Positions 35,108 through 44,057 of a stretch of DNA of 56,863 bases are shown here, piece after piece. The translations under genes and the position numbers were made by a program. The notes under the pieces are model-generated. The model saw nothing but the letters and a program-made list of their open reading frames with translations, did not search any database and was not told where the DNA came from. Numbering within the stretch: position 1 is the stretch's first letter; the number at the start of each line of letters is the position of its first letter. This DNA comes from Pseudoalteromonas fuliginea (lineage in GTDB: Bacteria > Pseudomonadota > Gammaproteobacteria > Enterobacterales > Alteromonadaceae), in assembly GCF_000690055.1 (NCBI RefSeq), contig NZ_JJNZ01000069.1, forward strand, positions 1-56,863, given 5' to 3'.

Positions 35108-35887
35108 CTAAGGTGAACAACCAACTAAAGTACACATTAGCTCAATCATTTTTAACCATTGAAACTCAAACTGAGTAACAAAGTTGCCTAATGTCGCCCA
35201 AATAATAATAAGTCCCGCTACCAAGGTAAACGGAAAACCAATAGAGAAAATATTTAATTGCGGCGCTGCACGCGTCATAATACCAAACGACATATTAATA
35301 ACGAGCATAGCTGTGAGCGGTGCAAGTGAGAGTACAAGTGCTGTAGTAAACATCCAGCCGCCCCAGGTCACTATGTCCCAGTAATGATCTACAGACCACC
35401 ACGTGCCATCAATCGGTAACACTTGAAAACTATGGACCACCATCTGAATCATCATTAAGTGACCATTAAAAACAAAAAATAGAAGTGTCGCTAAAATCAG
35501 AAAAAACTGTCCAACAGCAGGCACACTTGCACCATTAGAGGGATCAATAACTGAAGCAAAACCTAAACCTGTTTGCATTGCTAATATTTGCCCAGCTAAC
35601 ACAAAGGTGTTTAATAAAAGTATAGATGCAAAACCAATCGCAATACCAATCAACATTTGCTGGATAACAACTAAAATCATTTCAAACGAAAACAAATTAG
35701 TGAAGGTGGCCGGGGGTAATACAGGTATAACAACGAGAGTTACTACAACCGATAACCCCATTTTTATCCGAGTAGGGACGTTTTTAGCACCCAAACCAGC
35801 CATAATCATTATCATTGAGCTGATGCGAACTAAGGGCAACAAAAAATCACTCAACCATTGAATTACGACTGAAAACGGATACTCCAC
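35108..35887 (-). CDS. fliR: Flagellar export protein FliR
   Basis: FliR is a core membrane subunit of the FliPQR export channel. The 259 residues form about six hydrophobic segments, with family stretches LPLVRISSMIMIMAGLGAKNVPTRIKMGL, QTGLGFASVIDPSNGASVPAVGQFFLILATLLFFVFNGH and TRAAPQLNIFSIGFPF. It follows fliQ directly (two bases). Confidence 0.96.
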   Translation of the reverse strand: MEYPFSVVIQWLSDFLLPLVRISSMIMIMAGLGAKNVPTRIKMGLSVVVTLVVIPVLPPATFTNLFSFEMILVVIQQMLIGIAIGFASILLLNTFVLAGQILAMQTGLGFASVIDPSNGASVPAVGQFFLILATLLFFVFNGHLMMIQMVVHSFQVLPIDGTWWSVDHYWDIVTWGGWMFTTALVLSLAPLTAMLVINMSFGIMTRAAPQLNIFSIGFPFTLVAGLIIIWATLGNFVTQFEFQWLKMIELMCTLVGCSP

Positions 35888-35889
35888 TT

Positions 35890-36159
35890 TTAACCTGCTA
35901 TTTCAGGAATGAGCAATACTAAACGAGTGAAAAAATCCATTAACTCTTGAGTAAGCCAATGGCCACCCACAATTAGCGCACTTATAGTGATTAATAAACG
36001 AGGTAAAAAACTGAGTGTTTGTTCATTGATTGATGTTGCAGCCTGAAATACAGCAACAATTAAACCAATAATTAAGCCAGGTACTACAATTGCAGACACC
36101 AACTTAATAACCAAAAACAAGGCATCACTTAGAATATCAACAAAAATTTCCGGTTCCAT
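35890..36159 (-). CDS. fliQ: Flagellar export protein FliQ
   Basis: This 89-residue, two-helix subunit of the FliPQR channel has the family core LVSAIVVPGLIIGLIVAVFQAATSINEQTLSFLPRL. Length and position between fliP and fliR agree with the family. Confidence 0.96.
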   Translation of the reverse strand: MEPEIFVDILSDALFLVIKLVSAIVVPGLIIGLIVAVFQAATSINEQTLSFLPRLLITISALIVGGHWLTQELMDFFTRLVLLIPEIAG

Positions 36160-36199
36160 GTTGTCCCCCTATTGTTGAATTACATTAATACTTTGCATA

Positions 36200-36940
36200 C
36201 TAAGTTCCTAAACCAAAGCTTTTTGCTAAGGTACCCATCACTAAACTCCAACCATCAACAAGCACGAATAACATGATTTTAAATGGTAAGGACACAATCA
36301 TAGGCGATAGCATCATCATACCCATCGCCATTAATACCGAGGCAACAACTAAATCAACAATTAAAAATGGAATAAAGAACATAAAACCAATTATAAATGC
36401 AGTTTGTAATTCGCTAGTCACAAACGCGGGTATCAATACGATTAATGGCGTTGCTTCTGGAGAATCTAATTGATCGTAACCAGCTATTTTAGCAAACGTT
36501 TCCAAATCCTTTAGCCGGACCTGAGACAGCATAAATGTTTTCATTGGTTCTTTTGCAAGCTCCAGTGCTTGTATTGACGTTACTTGTTCATTTAAGTAAG
36601 GTTCTATAGCTCTTTCATTTACCTGCTGGTAAATAGGAGACATTATAAAAATACTTAAAAAAAGCGACATGCCTAGTAACACTTGATTCGACGGTGTTTG
36701 CTGCAAACCAATTGCTTGGCGTAAAATAGCAAGCACAACAATAATACGTGTAAATGAGGTCATCATGATTATAGCGGCTGGTATAAAACTCAGCGCCGTC
36801 ATAATCGCTAAAACTTGTAACGTTACTGAGTAATCTTGTGTGCCATCGGCGTTTGTTGTAATGGTTAGCGCATCAATACCCTCAGCACTGACACTTGGTA
36901 CAAATACCATGGCGAAAATAATAAGCAGCCACTTTGTCAT
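36200..36940 (-). CDS. fliP: Flagellar export protein FliP
   Basis: FliP is the main channel-forming subunit of the flagellar secretion gate. The 246 residues have an N-terminal signal peptide (LLIIFAMVFVPSVSA) and four further hydrophobic helices. Conserved stretches include MTSFTRIIVVLAILRQAIGLQQTPSNQVLLGMSLFL, VLIPAFVTSELQTAFIIGFM and MGMMMLSPMIVSLPFKIMLFVLVDGW. It sits between fliO and fliQ. Confidence 0.97.
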   Translation of the reverse strand: MTKWLLIIFAMVFVPSVSAEGIDALTITTNADGTQDYSVTLQVLAIMTALSFIPAAIIMMTSFTRIIVVLAILRQAIGLQQTPSNQVLLGMSLFLSIFIMSPIYQQVNERAIEPYLNEQVTSIQALELAKEPMKTFMLSQVRLKDLETFAKIAGYDQLDSPEATPLIVLIPAFVTSELQTAFIIGFMFFIPFLIVDLVVASVLMAMGMMMLSPMIVSLPFKIMLFVLVDGWSLVMGTLAKSFGLGT

Positions 36941-36944
36941 AGGT

Positions 36945-37328
36945 CTAATTCTTTTTATTTTGGTTTGATTGCGGATTTAAAAGTTTACCAAATCGTTTAG
37001 CTAATTCAGGAAGTTCTTTTTCACTTAATGGGGTTTCTAACTTGTGTAAGTAATTAATACTGTGAGGCGTTACACCAAGCAAATGCTGCGCATTGTCTAT
37101 TTCAACAACCATTAAACGCTCACGAGAACCCAAAGGTAGGCTTCTGACTACTTTAAACTCATCGCTGTTTGCTAGATTTGGATTAAGCTTCTTTACAAAA
37201 AATGCCAGCACGATGATAAGTACTAGCACCATTACGAGTGACAGCACCATAGAGAGTATATCTCCAGTTGGTGTTGCCACACCTGCTTTTGAAAAAACGG
37301 AACTCGTTAAAGCAACTAATAAGCTCAT
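36945..37328 (-). CDS. fliO: Flagellar biosynthesis protein FliO
   Basis: FliO is a small bitopic membrane protein that assists FliP assembly. The 127 residues have one membrane helix (~25-46) and a cytoplasmic FliO domain: VVRSLPLGSRERLMVVEIDNAQHLLGVTPHSINYLHKL. The sequence is poorly conserved, so identification rests on this domain and on its place between fliN and fliP. It overlaps fliN by four bases. Confidence 0.92.
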   Translation of the reverse strand: MSLLVALTSSVFSKAGVATPTGDILSMVLSLVMVLVLIIVLAFFVKKLNPNLANSDEFKVVRSLPLGSRERLMVVEIDNAQHLLGVTPHSINYLHKLETPLSEKELPELAKRFGKLLNPQSNQNKKN

Positions 37329-37723
37329 CGTAGTTTTTTGATCCGCTCTATTTGGCTTATTACATCAGTTAAGCGAATACCAAACTTGTCATTTACTACA
37401 ACAACCTCTCCATGAGCAATCAAAGTGCCATTAACCAAAACATCCAATGGCTCACCCGCAACACGATCAAGCTCAACGACTGATCCTTGGTTAAGCTGCA
37501 GTAAATTACGAATATTTATTTTAGAACGGCCAACTTCCATAGAAATGGTAACTGGTATGTCTAAAATCGTATCGAGTTTACGTTTTTCATCGCCGCTGAT
37601 TTCGTGCTTTGAATCACTTAACTCATCTAATTCCGCAACATGCGCCTCAGCACCTTCATCTGGGGCATCGGCTTCTGCAAGCGCAGCAGCCCACTCGTCC
37701 ATAGTATCTTGATCATCACTCAT
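37325..37723 (-). CDS. fliN: Flagellar motor switch protein FliN
   Basis: FliN is a C-ring component. The 132 residues have an acidic N-terminal extension (~1-50, DEWAAALAEADAPDEGAEAHVAEL) and the SpoA domain LDIPVTISMEVGRSKINIRNLLQLNQGSVVELDRVAGEPLDVLVNGTLIAHGEVVVV. It lies between fliM (20 bases upstream) and fliO. Confidence 0.97.
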   Translation of the reverse strand: MSDDQDTMDEWAAALAEADAPDEGAEAHVAELDELSDSKHEISGDEKRKLDTILDIPVTISMEVGRSKINIRNLLQLNQGSVVELDRVAGEPLDVLVNGTLIAHGEVVVVNDKFGIRLTDVISQIERIKKLR

Positions 37724-37743
37724 ACTTTTAACCTTTTAATCAA

Positions 37744-38832
37744 TTACCAGTCTAAATCTACACCATCAGAAAGGTGTAAATCATCCTCTAATTCTGCTAA
37801 TTCTGCATCTGAGTCAATTTTCTTGCCGCCTTTGGTAAATACATGCAGCTCAGATTTAACTGAATCAGGTCGTTTAATTTTTTCGCTAATCTGTAAGGCA
37901 ACACTATCACGAGAACGGCCCATTTTGGCTCTGAATGTAGGTAACTCTTCGACAAATACTGTAATGTGCTCAGGCATTTCAACAGGGATTATATCGCCTG
38001 CTTTGAGTTCCATTATTTGCTTTAAAGACAAATCAACTTCAAGTAATTGAGTTGATAATCCAACTTCTACATCCATAATCTCATCGCGAAGCGCTTTACT
38101 CCATCGTAAATCAGTATCTTCAGTATCCGACTGCACACCTGCATCTAACAGCTCTCTGATTGGCTCAAGCATGGAGTAAGGTAATGCTATGTGAAAATCA
38201 CCACCACCACCATCAAGCTCAATATGAAAAGAGCTAATAACTACAACCTCTGTGGGGCTCACAATATTAGCCATGGCAGGGTTGACCTCTGAGTCGAGGT
38301 ATTCAAAAGATACATCCATGACAGGCGCCCATGCTTCTTTGTAATCTTCAAAGATTATTTTAAGTAGCATTTGTACTATACGACGTTCTGTTGGTGTGAA
38401 CTCGCGGCCTTCTATTTTTGCATGATAACGTCCATCGCCACCAAAAAAGTTATCAACCAAAATAAACACAAGTCGTGCTTCCATGGTGATTAGTCCGGTG
38501 CCTTTTAGCGGTCGAAAGCGGACCATATTTAAGCTGGTAGGTACAAAAAGGGTGTGAATATATTCACCAAATTTAATCATTTGCACACCATTTATCGATA
38601 CTTCAGCAGTACGGCGCATCATGTTAAATAGGCTAATTCGCATATGCCTAGCAAAACGTTCGTTAACAATTTCAAGTGTCGGCATGCGACCACGCACGAT
38701 TCGATCCTGCGAAGAAAAGTCGTACTGAAGTGTACTACCTCCGCCGTCTTCACTATCGTGCTCTTCCTCTTCGACATCATCAACACCGTGTAATAACGCA
38801 TCAATTTCGTCTTGGGATAATAAATCGCTCAC
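37744..38832 (-). CDS. fliM: Flagellar motor switch protein FliM
   Basis: FliM is the C-ring protein that receives CheY-P. The 362 residues have the N-terminal CheY-binding peptide MSDLLSQDEIDALLHGV. A middle CheC-like domain follows (LEIVNERFARHMRISLFNMMRRTAEV), then a C-terminal SpoA domain homologous to FliN (LSLKQIMELKAGDIIPVEMPEHITVFVEELPTFRAKMG). An acidic tail with SDAELAELEDD follows and makes the protein slightly longer than E. coli FliM (334). Confidence 0.97.
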   Translation of the reverse strand: MSDLLSQDEIDALLHGVDDVEEEEHDSEDGGGSTLQYDFSSQDRIVRGRMPTLEIVNERFARHMRISLFNMMRRTAEVSINGVQMIKFGEYIHTLFVPTSLNMVRFRPLKGTGLITMEARLVFILVDNFFGGDGRYHAKIEGREFTPTERRIVQMLLKIIFEDYKEAWAPVMDVSFEYLDSEVNPAMANIVSPTEVVVISSFHIELDGGGGDFHIALPYSMLEPIRELLDAGVQSDTEDTDLRWSKALRDEIMDVEVGLSTQLLEVDLSLKQIMELKAGDIIPVEMPEHITVFVEELPTFRAKMGRSRDSVALQISEKIKRPDSVKSELHVFTKGGKKIDSDAELAELEDDLHLSDGVDLDW

Positions 38833-38841
38833 GCTAACCCC

Positions 38842-39372
38842 TTATTGCATCACAAAGCCGGTAAACAGAACCCGCTCAATTACTTTACTACCTTCAACGC
38901 CAGCTAAAGCTGTTTGTACTTTTTCAAGCGCAGAAAAACGCAATGTTTCTTTGCCTGCACTCGTACTTAATTCATCAGCTGTAGTTGTAGAAAATACACT
39001 TAATAACGTGCCTTCTATAAGTGGGATATGTTTTTTTGCAGTTTCTTCATTGACTTCACCACGTACCAATAACTGCACTTTAATTTGTACAATCCTATCA
39101 CGACTTGAACCTGGTACATTAAATACAAAAGGTCTGGGCATAGCAACATACAGTGCACTGCCAATCGAAGCAGATGAGCCAGAAGCAACAGGAGCCTCAG
39201 CCACTATGGCTGTTTCTTCATCTAACGTTTCTGCTGGGACCTCATCAGAACCTGACATTAAAAAATAACCTGCGGCGGCACCAACAACAAGTACAACGGC
39301 AACAATAATAATTATCAGCTTCTTTTTACTTTTACCTGTTTCTTCAATTTCTAAATTAGTGTCTTCAGCCAT
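38842..39372 (-). CDS. fliL: Flagellar basal-body protein FliL
   Basis: FliL is a stator-associated inner-membrane protein that supports torque. The 176 residues have a cytoplasmic N-terminus, one membrane helix (KKLIIIIVAVVLVVGAAAGYFLM) and a periplasmic domain with RPFVFNVPGSSRDRIVQIKVQLLVRGEVNEE and the C-terminal VLFTGFVMQ. It begins after a 57-base gap downstream of fliK and ends ten bases before fliM. Confidence 0.95.
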   Translation of the reverse strand: MAEDTNLEIEETGKSKKKLIIIIVAVVLVVGAAAGYFLMSGSDEVPAETLDEETAIVAEAPVASGSSASIGSALYVAMPRPFVFNVPGSSRDRIVQIKVQLLVRGEVNEETAKKHIPLIEGTLLSVFSTTTADELSTSAGKETLRFSALEKVQTALAGVEGSKVIERVLFTGFVMQ

Positions 39373-39429
39373 TGTATTTCCTTTATTTGCAAAGGTACTT
39401 ACTTGTTTTAGTTATTATAATAGCAGTAC

Positions 39430-41355
39430 TTAGGCATAGTAATCTATTGCTGATGAAGTTTGTTGTCGAGAACTTTGTAGTTGAGCCTCTCCTGAATCGG
39501 CATTTTCTTCGTTAATGGTATTTTTATTAACCAAACCGCTTTTTGAATCATCGTCATTTTGTTCTGTGCTTTCGTTCTTAGAATCGCCATATGAAATACT
39601 GCTATCGCCTAATTCAATACCTTGTTGTGCGAGCATTTCACGCAAACGAGGTAATGATTGTTCTAACGCCTCTTTTGCTTGCTGATTTTGTACTACAAAA
39701 TTAATTTGGGCTTGCTCAGCATCACTTCTAATACGTATTTGCATACTGCCCATTTCAGGTGGATCTAAGCGTATTTCAGCTTCTTTATTGTTAATACTTA
39801 GCATTGAACTGACGCGCTCTTGCAAGAGCTTAGCGGCATCACTTTTAATAATATTAACCGCCTGCATAACACCCGGATCAATACTCATTTGCTTACCTTG
39901 CGCAGTGCTTTGTAATTGTTGAGATTGCAACACTTGCGTATCTAGTATTGCTTGTTCATAGCCTAAAGTATCGTAATTACTTAATCCGCCCCTTTGCAAG
40001 GTATCAAGTGCGCCTGTGATTTGTGTAAATAGCTTCATAGAACGCGGGGTTAGCTGTTCTGCATTATTGATTTTAGAGCCATCTTTTTGAATCATGTCTA
40101 GTTGTTTTATCAAATCATCGTCCGCCTCAGCTAATTGGTCTGGCGGAATACTATTTTCATTTATTGTCGATTTCACACTCTGCTTCTGCGGATTGTAAAC
40201 AGTATTTGGAGTTTCACCTGCAACAAAAGTAGTTATTTTATTATTTGGTTGTTCAAAATTGATTGATGTTTCAAGCACACTTACCGCTTCTTTGAGATAA
40301 GTTAACTGAGCACCTTGTGGCTGTTCGGTTTTAATATAAGTTGTTAACTGAGACAATAACGCTTGTTTTTCAGTCGTCGTTAACGCGCTAATTTCTGCAT
40401 TAAAAGATTGTTTAGGTACTAAAGCTTGTGGTTTATTATTTTCAGTCACAAACGCATTAAGCATTTGTTTTAAAGCCGTAATATTATCATTGTTAGTTGA
40501 TTTATTTACGGTTTGAGATTGAGTAATTAATTGTTCACGCTGCTCAGGAGTCAAACTTGACAATATTTTATCTAACTTTATTGCACTATCATCTTTACTT
40601 AACAACGTTTCAACTGCAGCACTGTTACTGCTTTGAGAATCCACATTACTTACACGTTGAGTATTCGTGATCTCACCTTTTGGCGTTTGCTTGTTGTCTA
40701 CCAAGGCAGGTTTAATTTGTGATTCATCAGCAGCAACACGTTTGGCGACGCCTGGTTTATCTATAATAGGCCCCTCTTTATCGTGTTCATTTTTATCAAC
40801 GACTGGATTTAATTGCTCATCAAGCTTCTCTGCGGCAAAACCTTTATTTATATTACTTTTATTTAATGCTGGAGCATCGCTAGTACCTTTGTCAGTAGCT
40901 TGCGATTCAGTGCTTTTTTGTTCAGCGGCCTTTTGCCCGATGTTTTGTGATGCACTTGAAATTATATTATCAGCGGATTTACTTTTAGTTTTATCTAAAT
41001 CAGTATCAATAGTATCAGAACTCTGTTCAGAGTGTTTTTTAACTGATATATCAATAGCTTGTGCAGAGTTGATTTGAGCCAGCATACTATCTCCAGATAA
41101 ATTAGTATTATCTTGGTTTTCTTGCTCATTTTCTACAATATCGGTTTTGGCCTGTTTAGGCTCAGCGGCACGAATCGAATCTTTCGCATCACCTGAAGAG
41201 CTACGTTTACTTGCCGCTTCAATTGAATTATGCGCACTGTGTAACTGATTTAGAAACTCGGTGTCATTACTTTCTTTATCTTTAGCTAAACGATTGTCTT
41301 TAGAGGCTAAATAAGAATCTTGCTCAGACGCAACCAAACTAGAAATATCATTCAT
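39430..41355 (-). CDS. fliK: Flagellar hook-length control protein FliK
   Basis: FliK is the secreted ruler that sets hook length and triggers FlhB switching. It has 641 residues from the ATG at 41355, with a long Ser/Asn/Lys-rich disordered region. The C-terminal domain contains RLDPPEMGSMQIRIRSDAEQAQINFVVQNQQAKEALEQSLPRLREMLAQQGIELGDSSIS. I chose this start because AGGTGG lies nine bases upstream. Another ATG two codons earlier is only three bases from it, and the longer frame to 41394 has no ribosome site. A sigma-54 promoter precedes it. Confidence 0.93.
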   Translation of the reverse strand: MNDISSLVASEQDSYLASKDNRLAKDKESNDTEFLNQLHSAHNSIEAASKRSSSGDAKDSIRAAEPKQAKTDIVENEQENQDNTNLSGDSMLAQINSAQAIDISVKKHSEQSSDTIDTDLDKTKSKSADNIISSASQNIGQKAAEQKSTESQATDKGTSDAPALNKSNINKGFAAEKLDEQLNPVVDKNEHDKEGPIIDKPGVAKRVAADESQIKPALVDNKQTPKGEITNTQRVSNVDSQSSNSAAVETLLSKDDSAIKLDKILSSLTPEQREQLITQSQTVNKSTNNDNITALKQMLNAFVTENNKPQALVPKQSFNAEISALTTTEKQALLSQLTTYIKTEQPQGAQLTYLKEAVSVLETSINFEQPNNKITTFVAGETPNTVYNPQKQSVKSTINENSIPPDQLAEADDDLIKQLDMIQKDGSKINNAEQLTPRSMKLFTQITGALDTLQRGGLSNYDTLGYEQAILDTQVLQSQQLQSTAQGKQMSIDPGVMQAVNIIKSDAAKLLQERVSSMLSINNKEAEIRLDPPEMGSMQIRIRSDAEQAQINFVVQNQQAKEALEQSLPRLREMLAQQGIELGDSSISYGDSKNESTEQNDDDSKSGLVNKNTINEENADSGEAQLQSSRQQTSSAIDYYA

Positions 41356-41428
41356 CACCATAAACCACCTAACACTATTGCGGCAACACGCCACCGCATA
41401 TTGCCAAAAATTAAAGACTGCCTAAATA

Positions 41429-41446
41429 AAGCAATTTACGTGCCTA
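41429..41446 (-). promoter_or_regulatory. Sigma-54 promoter upstream of fliK
   Basis: On the minus strand this reads TAGGCACGTAAATTGCTT. GGCACG-N4-TTGC is an almost exact sigma-54 match, with ten bases between GG and GC. It lies immediately past the fliJ stop codon and about 75 bases before fliK, so it should start the fliKLMNOPQR-flhB transcript. Confidence 0.85.
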
Positions 41447-41448
41447 AT

Positions 41449-41895
41449 TTATAAAACTTTACGACGCTGAAAAAATTGGTTGGATGAAAACTCATCTAAC
41501 ATTTTTTGCTCACTTTTCGCAATAAGCACATCTGCTTTTAATTTTTGGTTTTCAATTAACTTAGCAACAGCTTTAGCTTTAATTTGTTGCTTTAACCAAA
41601 TTGCTTTTCGTTGACTGACTACTTGCTTAGCCGTATTAACTGTACTCGCCTGTTGGCGAATTGCTTCTTCTATTTTTGCTATAAAAGCATGATATTGACT
41701 AAATCCTGCACTTGATAAACCTGACTGGCCTTTTACATGTAACTGTTGCATGTATTCCATTCGAAAATCATTCAGACCTTGTAATTTTTGTTGATTGGCC
41801 TGCAAATTCTGATTTGCTTGTAGGTAACTCATGCGCAAGTTTTCTTCTTTTTCATTTTCAAGTTTGAGCAACAAATGCAGCTTATTCTTAGCCAT
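41449..41895 (-). CDS. fliJ: Flagellar export protein FliJ
   Basis: FliJ is the coiled-coil stalk of the FliHIJ ATPase complex. The 148 residues are almost wholly helical and charged: KLHLLLKLENEKEENLRMSYLQANQNLQANQQKLQGL. A C-terminal heptad region follows (VVSQRKAIWLKQQIKAKAVAKLIENQKLKADVLIAKSEQK). Family members have about 147 residues. It shares one base with fliI. Confidence 0.93.
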   Translation of the reverse strand: MAKNKLHLLLKLENEKEENLRMSYLQANQNLQANQQKLQGLNDFRMEYMQQLHVKGQSGLSSAGFSQYHAFIAKIEEAIRQQASTVNTAKQVVSQRKAIWLKQQIKAKAVAKLIENQKLKADVLIAKSEQKMLDEFSSNQFFQRRKVL

Positions 41896-43229
41896 TATGC
41901 TTGTCCTAATAGTTGTGCTAAGCCTTGTAAGCCATCATCGTAACTAATCACATCACGCATACCTTGCTGTAAAAAAGTATTAACTCTGGGCATCATATTA
42001 ATAGCTTGATCAAGCATTTGGTCAGTGCCTTTTTGATAAGCGCCTAAAGTGACCATATCTTTATTTTGCTGATACATAGAATATACCTGCTTAAGCACAC
42101 GAGCTTGTTGCATATGCTTTTGTGAGACAACTTGAGGCATCACTCGTGAAATCGACTTTTCAATATCAATTGCCGGATAATGACCACTGTCAGCTAAATC
42201 ACGGGAAAGTACAATATGACCATCTAAAATAGCCCGTGCAGCATCAGCAATGGGGTCCTGCATATCATCACCTTCACTTAATACTGTGAAAAAAGCAGTA
42301 ATTGATCCCTGCCCTTCCCCGCCGTTACCGGCGCGTTCCACCAGCGCCGGTAATTTAGCAAACACTGATGGCGGATAACCTTTTGTAGCTGGAGGCTCGC
42401 CAACAGCAAGTGCAATTTCACGTTGTGCCATTGCATATCGAGTAACTGAATCTAGTAGCAACAATACATTTAAACCTTGATCACGAAAATACTCAGCAAT
42501 TGTTACAGCACTTTCACAGCCTTTTAAACGCATAAGAGGAGATGAATCAGCCGGTGCAGCAACAACAACTGAACGTTTTCTCCCTTCTACACCAAGAATC
42601 TCTTCAATAAATTCTTTTACTTCTCGGCCACGTTCACCTACTAGTCCAACAACAATAACATCCGCCTCACTGCCGCGTGTCATCATACCTAAAAGCACCG
42701 ACTTACCGACACCAGAACCTGCAAACAAGCCCATGCGCTGGCCTTGACCTACAGTAATGACCGAATTTATAGCACGCACTCCCACATCCATAGGCTGGCT
42801 TATCGGACGTCGAGAAAGTGGGTTTATAGTATTTTGTGCAAATTTTAAATAATGCTCCGCATTTATTTTACCAAGACCATCAAGTGGGCGACCTAATCCA
42901 TCAACAACGCGGCCTAACAAACTCATTCCAACGGGTAAACCTAAGTTATTGACCTGAGGGATCACTCGAGCACCAGGTAATACTCCTGAAATATGATCAT
43001 TAGGCATTAGGTAAAGAGTTTGCTCATTAAAACCTACTATTTCAGCATCAACAAAACCATTCATAGTTTCTATTTTGCATTGGCTTCCAACAGGCGCACG
43101 TAGACCTTTTGCTTCAAGTGTGAGGCCTACGACACGTGTTAAAATACCCGCTACCGCGAGGGCTGGTGTATTAATATGCTGTTTATATTGAGATAAGCGT
43201 TCGCTTAAAGATGCACATTGTTCAGACAT
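41895..43229 (-). CDS. fliI: Flagellum-specific ATPase FliI
   Basis: FliI is the F1-beta-like ATPase that unfolds and delivers export substrates. The 444 residues have Walker A GSGVGKS (~171-177). Further family motifs are VGLVGERGREVKEFIEEILG, the Walker B region LNVLLLLDSVTRYAMAQREIALAVGEPPATKGYPPSVF and the C-terminal GAYQKGTDQMLDQAINMMP. It follows fliH by 18 bases. Confidence 0.97.
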   Translation of the reverse strand: MSEQCASLSERLSQYKQHINTPALAVAGILTRVVGLTLEAKGLRAPVGSQCKIETMNGFVDAEIVGFNEQTLYLMPNDHISGVLPGARVIPQVNNLGLPVGMSLLGRVVDGLGRPLDGLGKINAEHYLKFAQNTINPLSRRPISQPMDVGVRAINSVITVGQGQRMGLFAGSGVGKSVLLGMMTRGSEADVIVVGLVGERGREVKEFIEEILGVEGRKRSVVVAAPADSSPLMRLKGCESAVTIAEYFRDQGLNVLLLLDSVTRYAMAQREIALAVGEPPATKGYPPSVFAKLPALVERAGNGGEGQGSITAFFTVLSEGDDMQDPIADAARAILDGHIVLSRDLADSGHYPAIDIEKSISRVMPQVVSQKHMQQARVLKQVYSMYQQNKDMVTLGAYQKGTDQMLDQAINMMPRVNTFLQQGMRDVISYDDGLQGLAQLLGQA

Positions 43230-43247
43230 GACATGCCAATAAAGTAG

Positions 43248-44054
43248 TTAGATACCACTATTATGCAAAAAACTATCCAATGTTTCTTTGACGCGAGTTT
43301 TCAAGGTCATATCGAGTGAGGATTGGGCCGTTTTAACCTCGCAACCGCCACGTTCAAGTGTAGGTTCAGCGATTAGTTGCCAATTATTATCTGCGATGGT
43401 TTGTTCTCCATAGCTGTTTTTTATGAGTTCTAAATCTTCTGGGTGTAAATGTATACGTACCTTTTCTTGCTCAGCATTAAGCGAATCTATACTTAGTTTA
43501 AGTGTATGTAAAATAACATCAGGAGAGGTTTTTACTTCTTGATAAATTATTGCTTCAGCAAGCATTACTGTCAATTGGACTAATTGTTTTTCAACTTGTT
43601 CATCCACTTTATTCAAAGGAGTAGTTAAATTATCTAATATGCTACGCAAACCCGTGAGTTGCTCTTCAATTAATGGTTTTACGTCTTCATGACCTTGAGT
43701 TTTACCTAGTTCAAGCCCCTCTTTATAACCGGCCTCTTTTCCCTCTGTAACGCCTTTATCAAAACCATCAATATAACCTTGCTCATGCCCTTGTTTAAGA
43801 CCTTCTTCATAAGCATCTTGTCGAATTCGCTCAAGTTCAGCCATAGTAATAGAAGGTAATTCAGGTTCCTGAGGTTCCTCTACAGGTACCTCGTCGGCCA
43901 TTTCTTTTTTGTATAAATCCGAAAGTGGTGTGCCAAAAGCAGTTGAACGATCTCCAAAACTTCTTTCGTCCGGAGCCATATTGGGCACTGACCAGTTTCT
44001 TAATAATTCATCTGCTTCTTCTGCATTGAGTGGACGACCTTTTAACTTACTCAT
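43248..44054 (-). CDS. fliH: Flagellar assembly protein FliH
   Basis: FliH is the peripheral stalk and negative regulator of FliI. The 268 residues include a glycine-spaced helix repeat (~92-128), with AYEEGLKQGHEQGYIDGFDK continuing to GLELGKTQG, the GxxxG-rich helix characteristic of FliH. The C-terminal FliI-binding domain (~140-268) includes ELIKNSYGEQTIADNNWQLIAEPTLERGGCEVKT. It sits three bases after fliG. Confidence 0.94.
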   Translation of the reverse strand: MSKLKGRPLNAEEADELLRNWSVPNMAPDERSFGDRSTAFGTPLSDLYKKEMADEVPVEEPQEPELPSITMAELERIRQDAYEEGLKQGHEQGYIDGFDKGVTEGKEAGYKEGLELGKTQGHEDVKPLIEEQLTGLRSILDNLTTPLNKVDEQVEKQLVQLTVMLAEAIIYQEVKTSPDVILHTLKLSIDSLNAEQEKVRIHLHPEDLELIKNSYGEQTIADNNWQLIAEPTLERGGCEVKTAQSSLDMTLKTRVKETLDSFLHNSGI

Positions 44055-44057
44055 GCT

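Noticed and set aside
40667..41077. Antisense open frame within fliK
   Set aside because: It is a long frame only because the sense gene is low-complexity. It has no start signal or family match.
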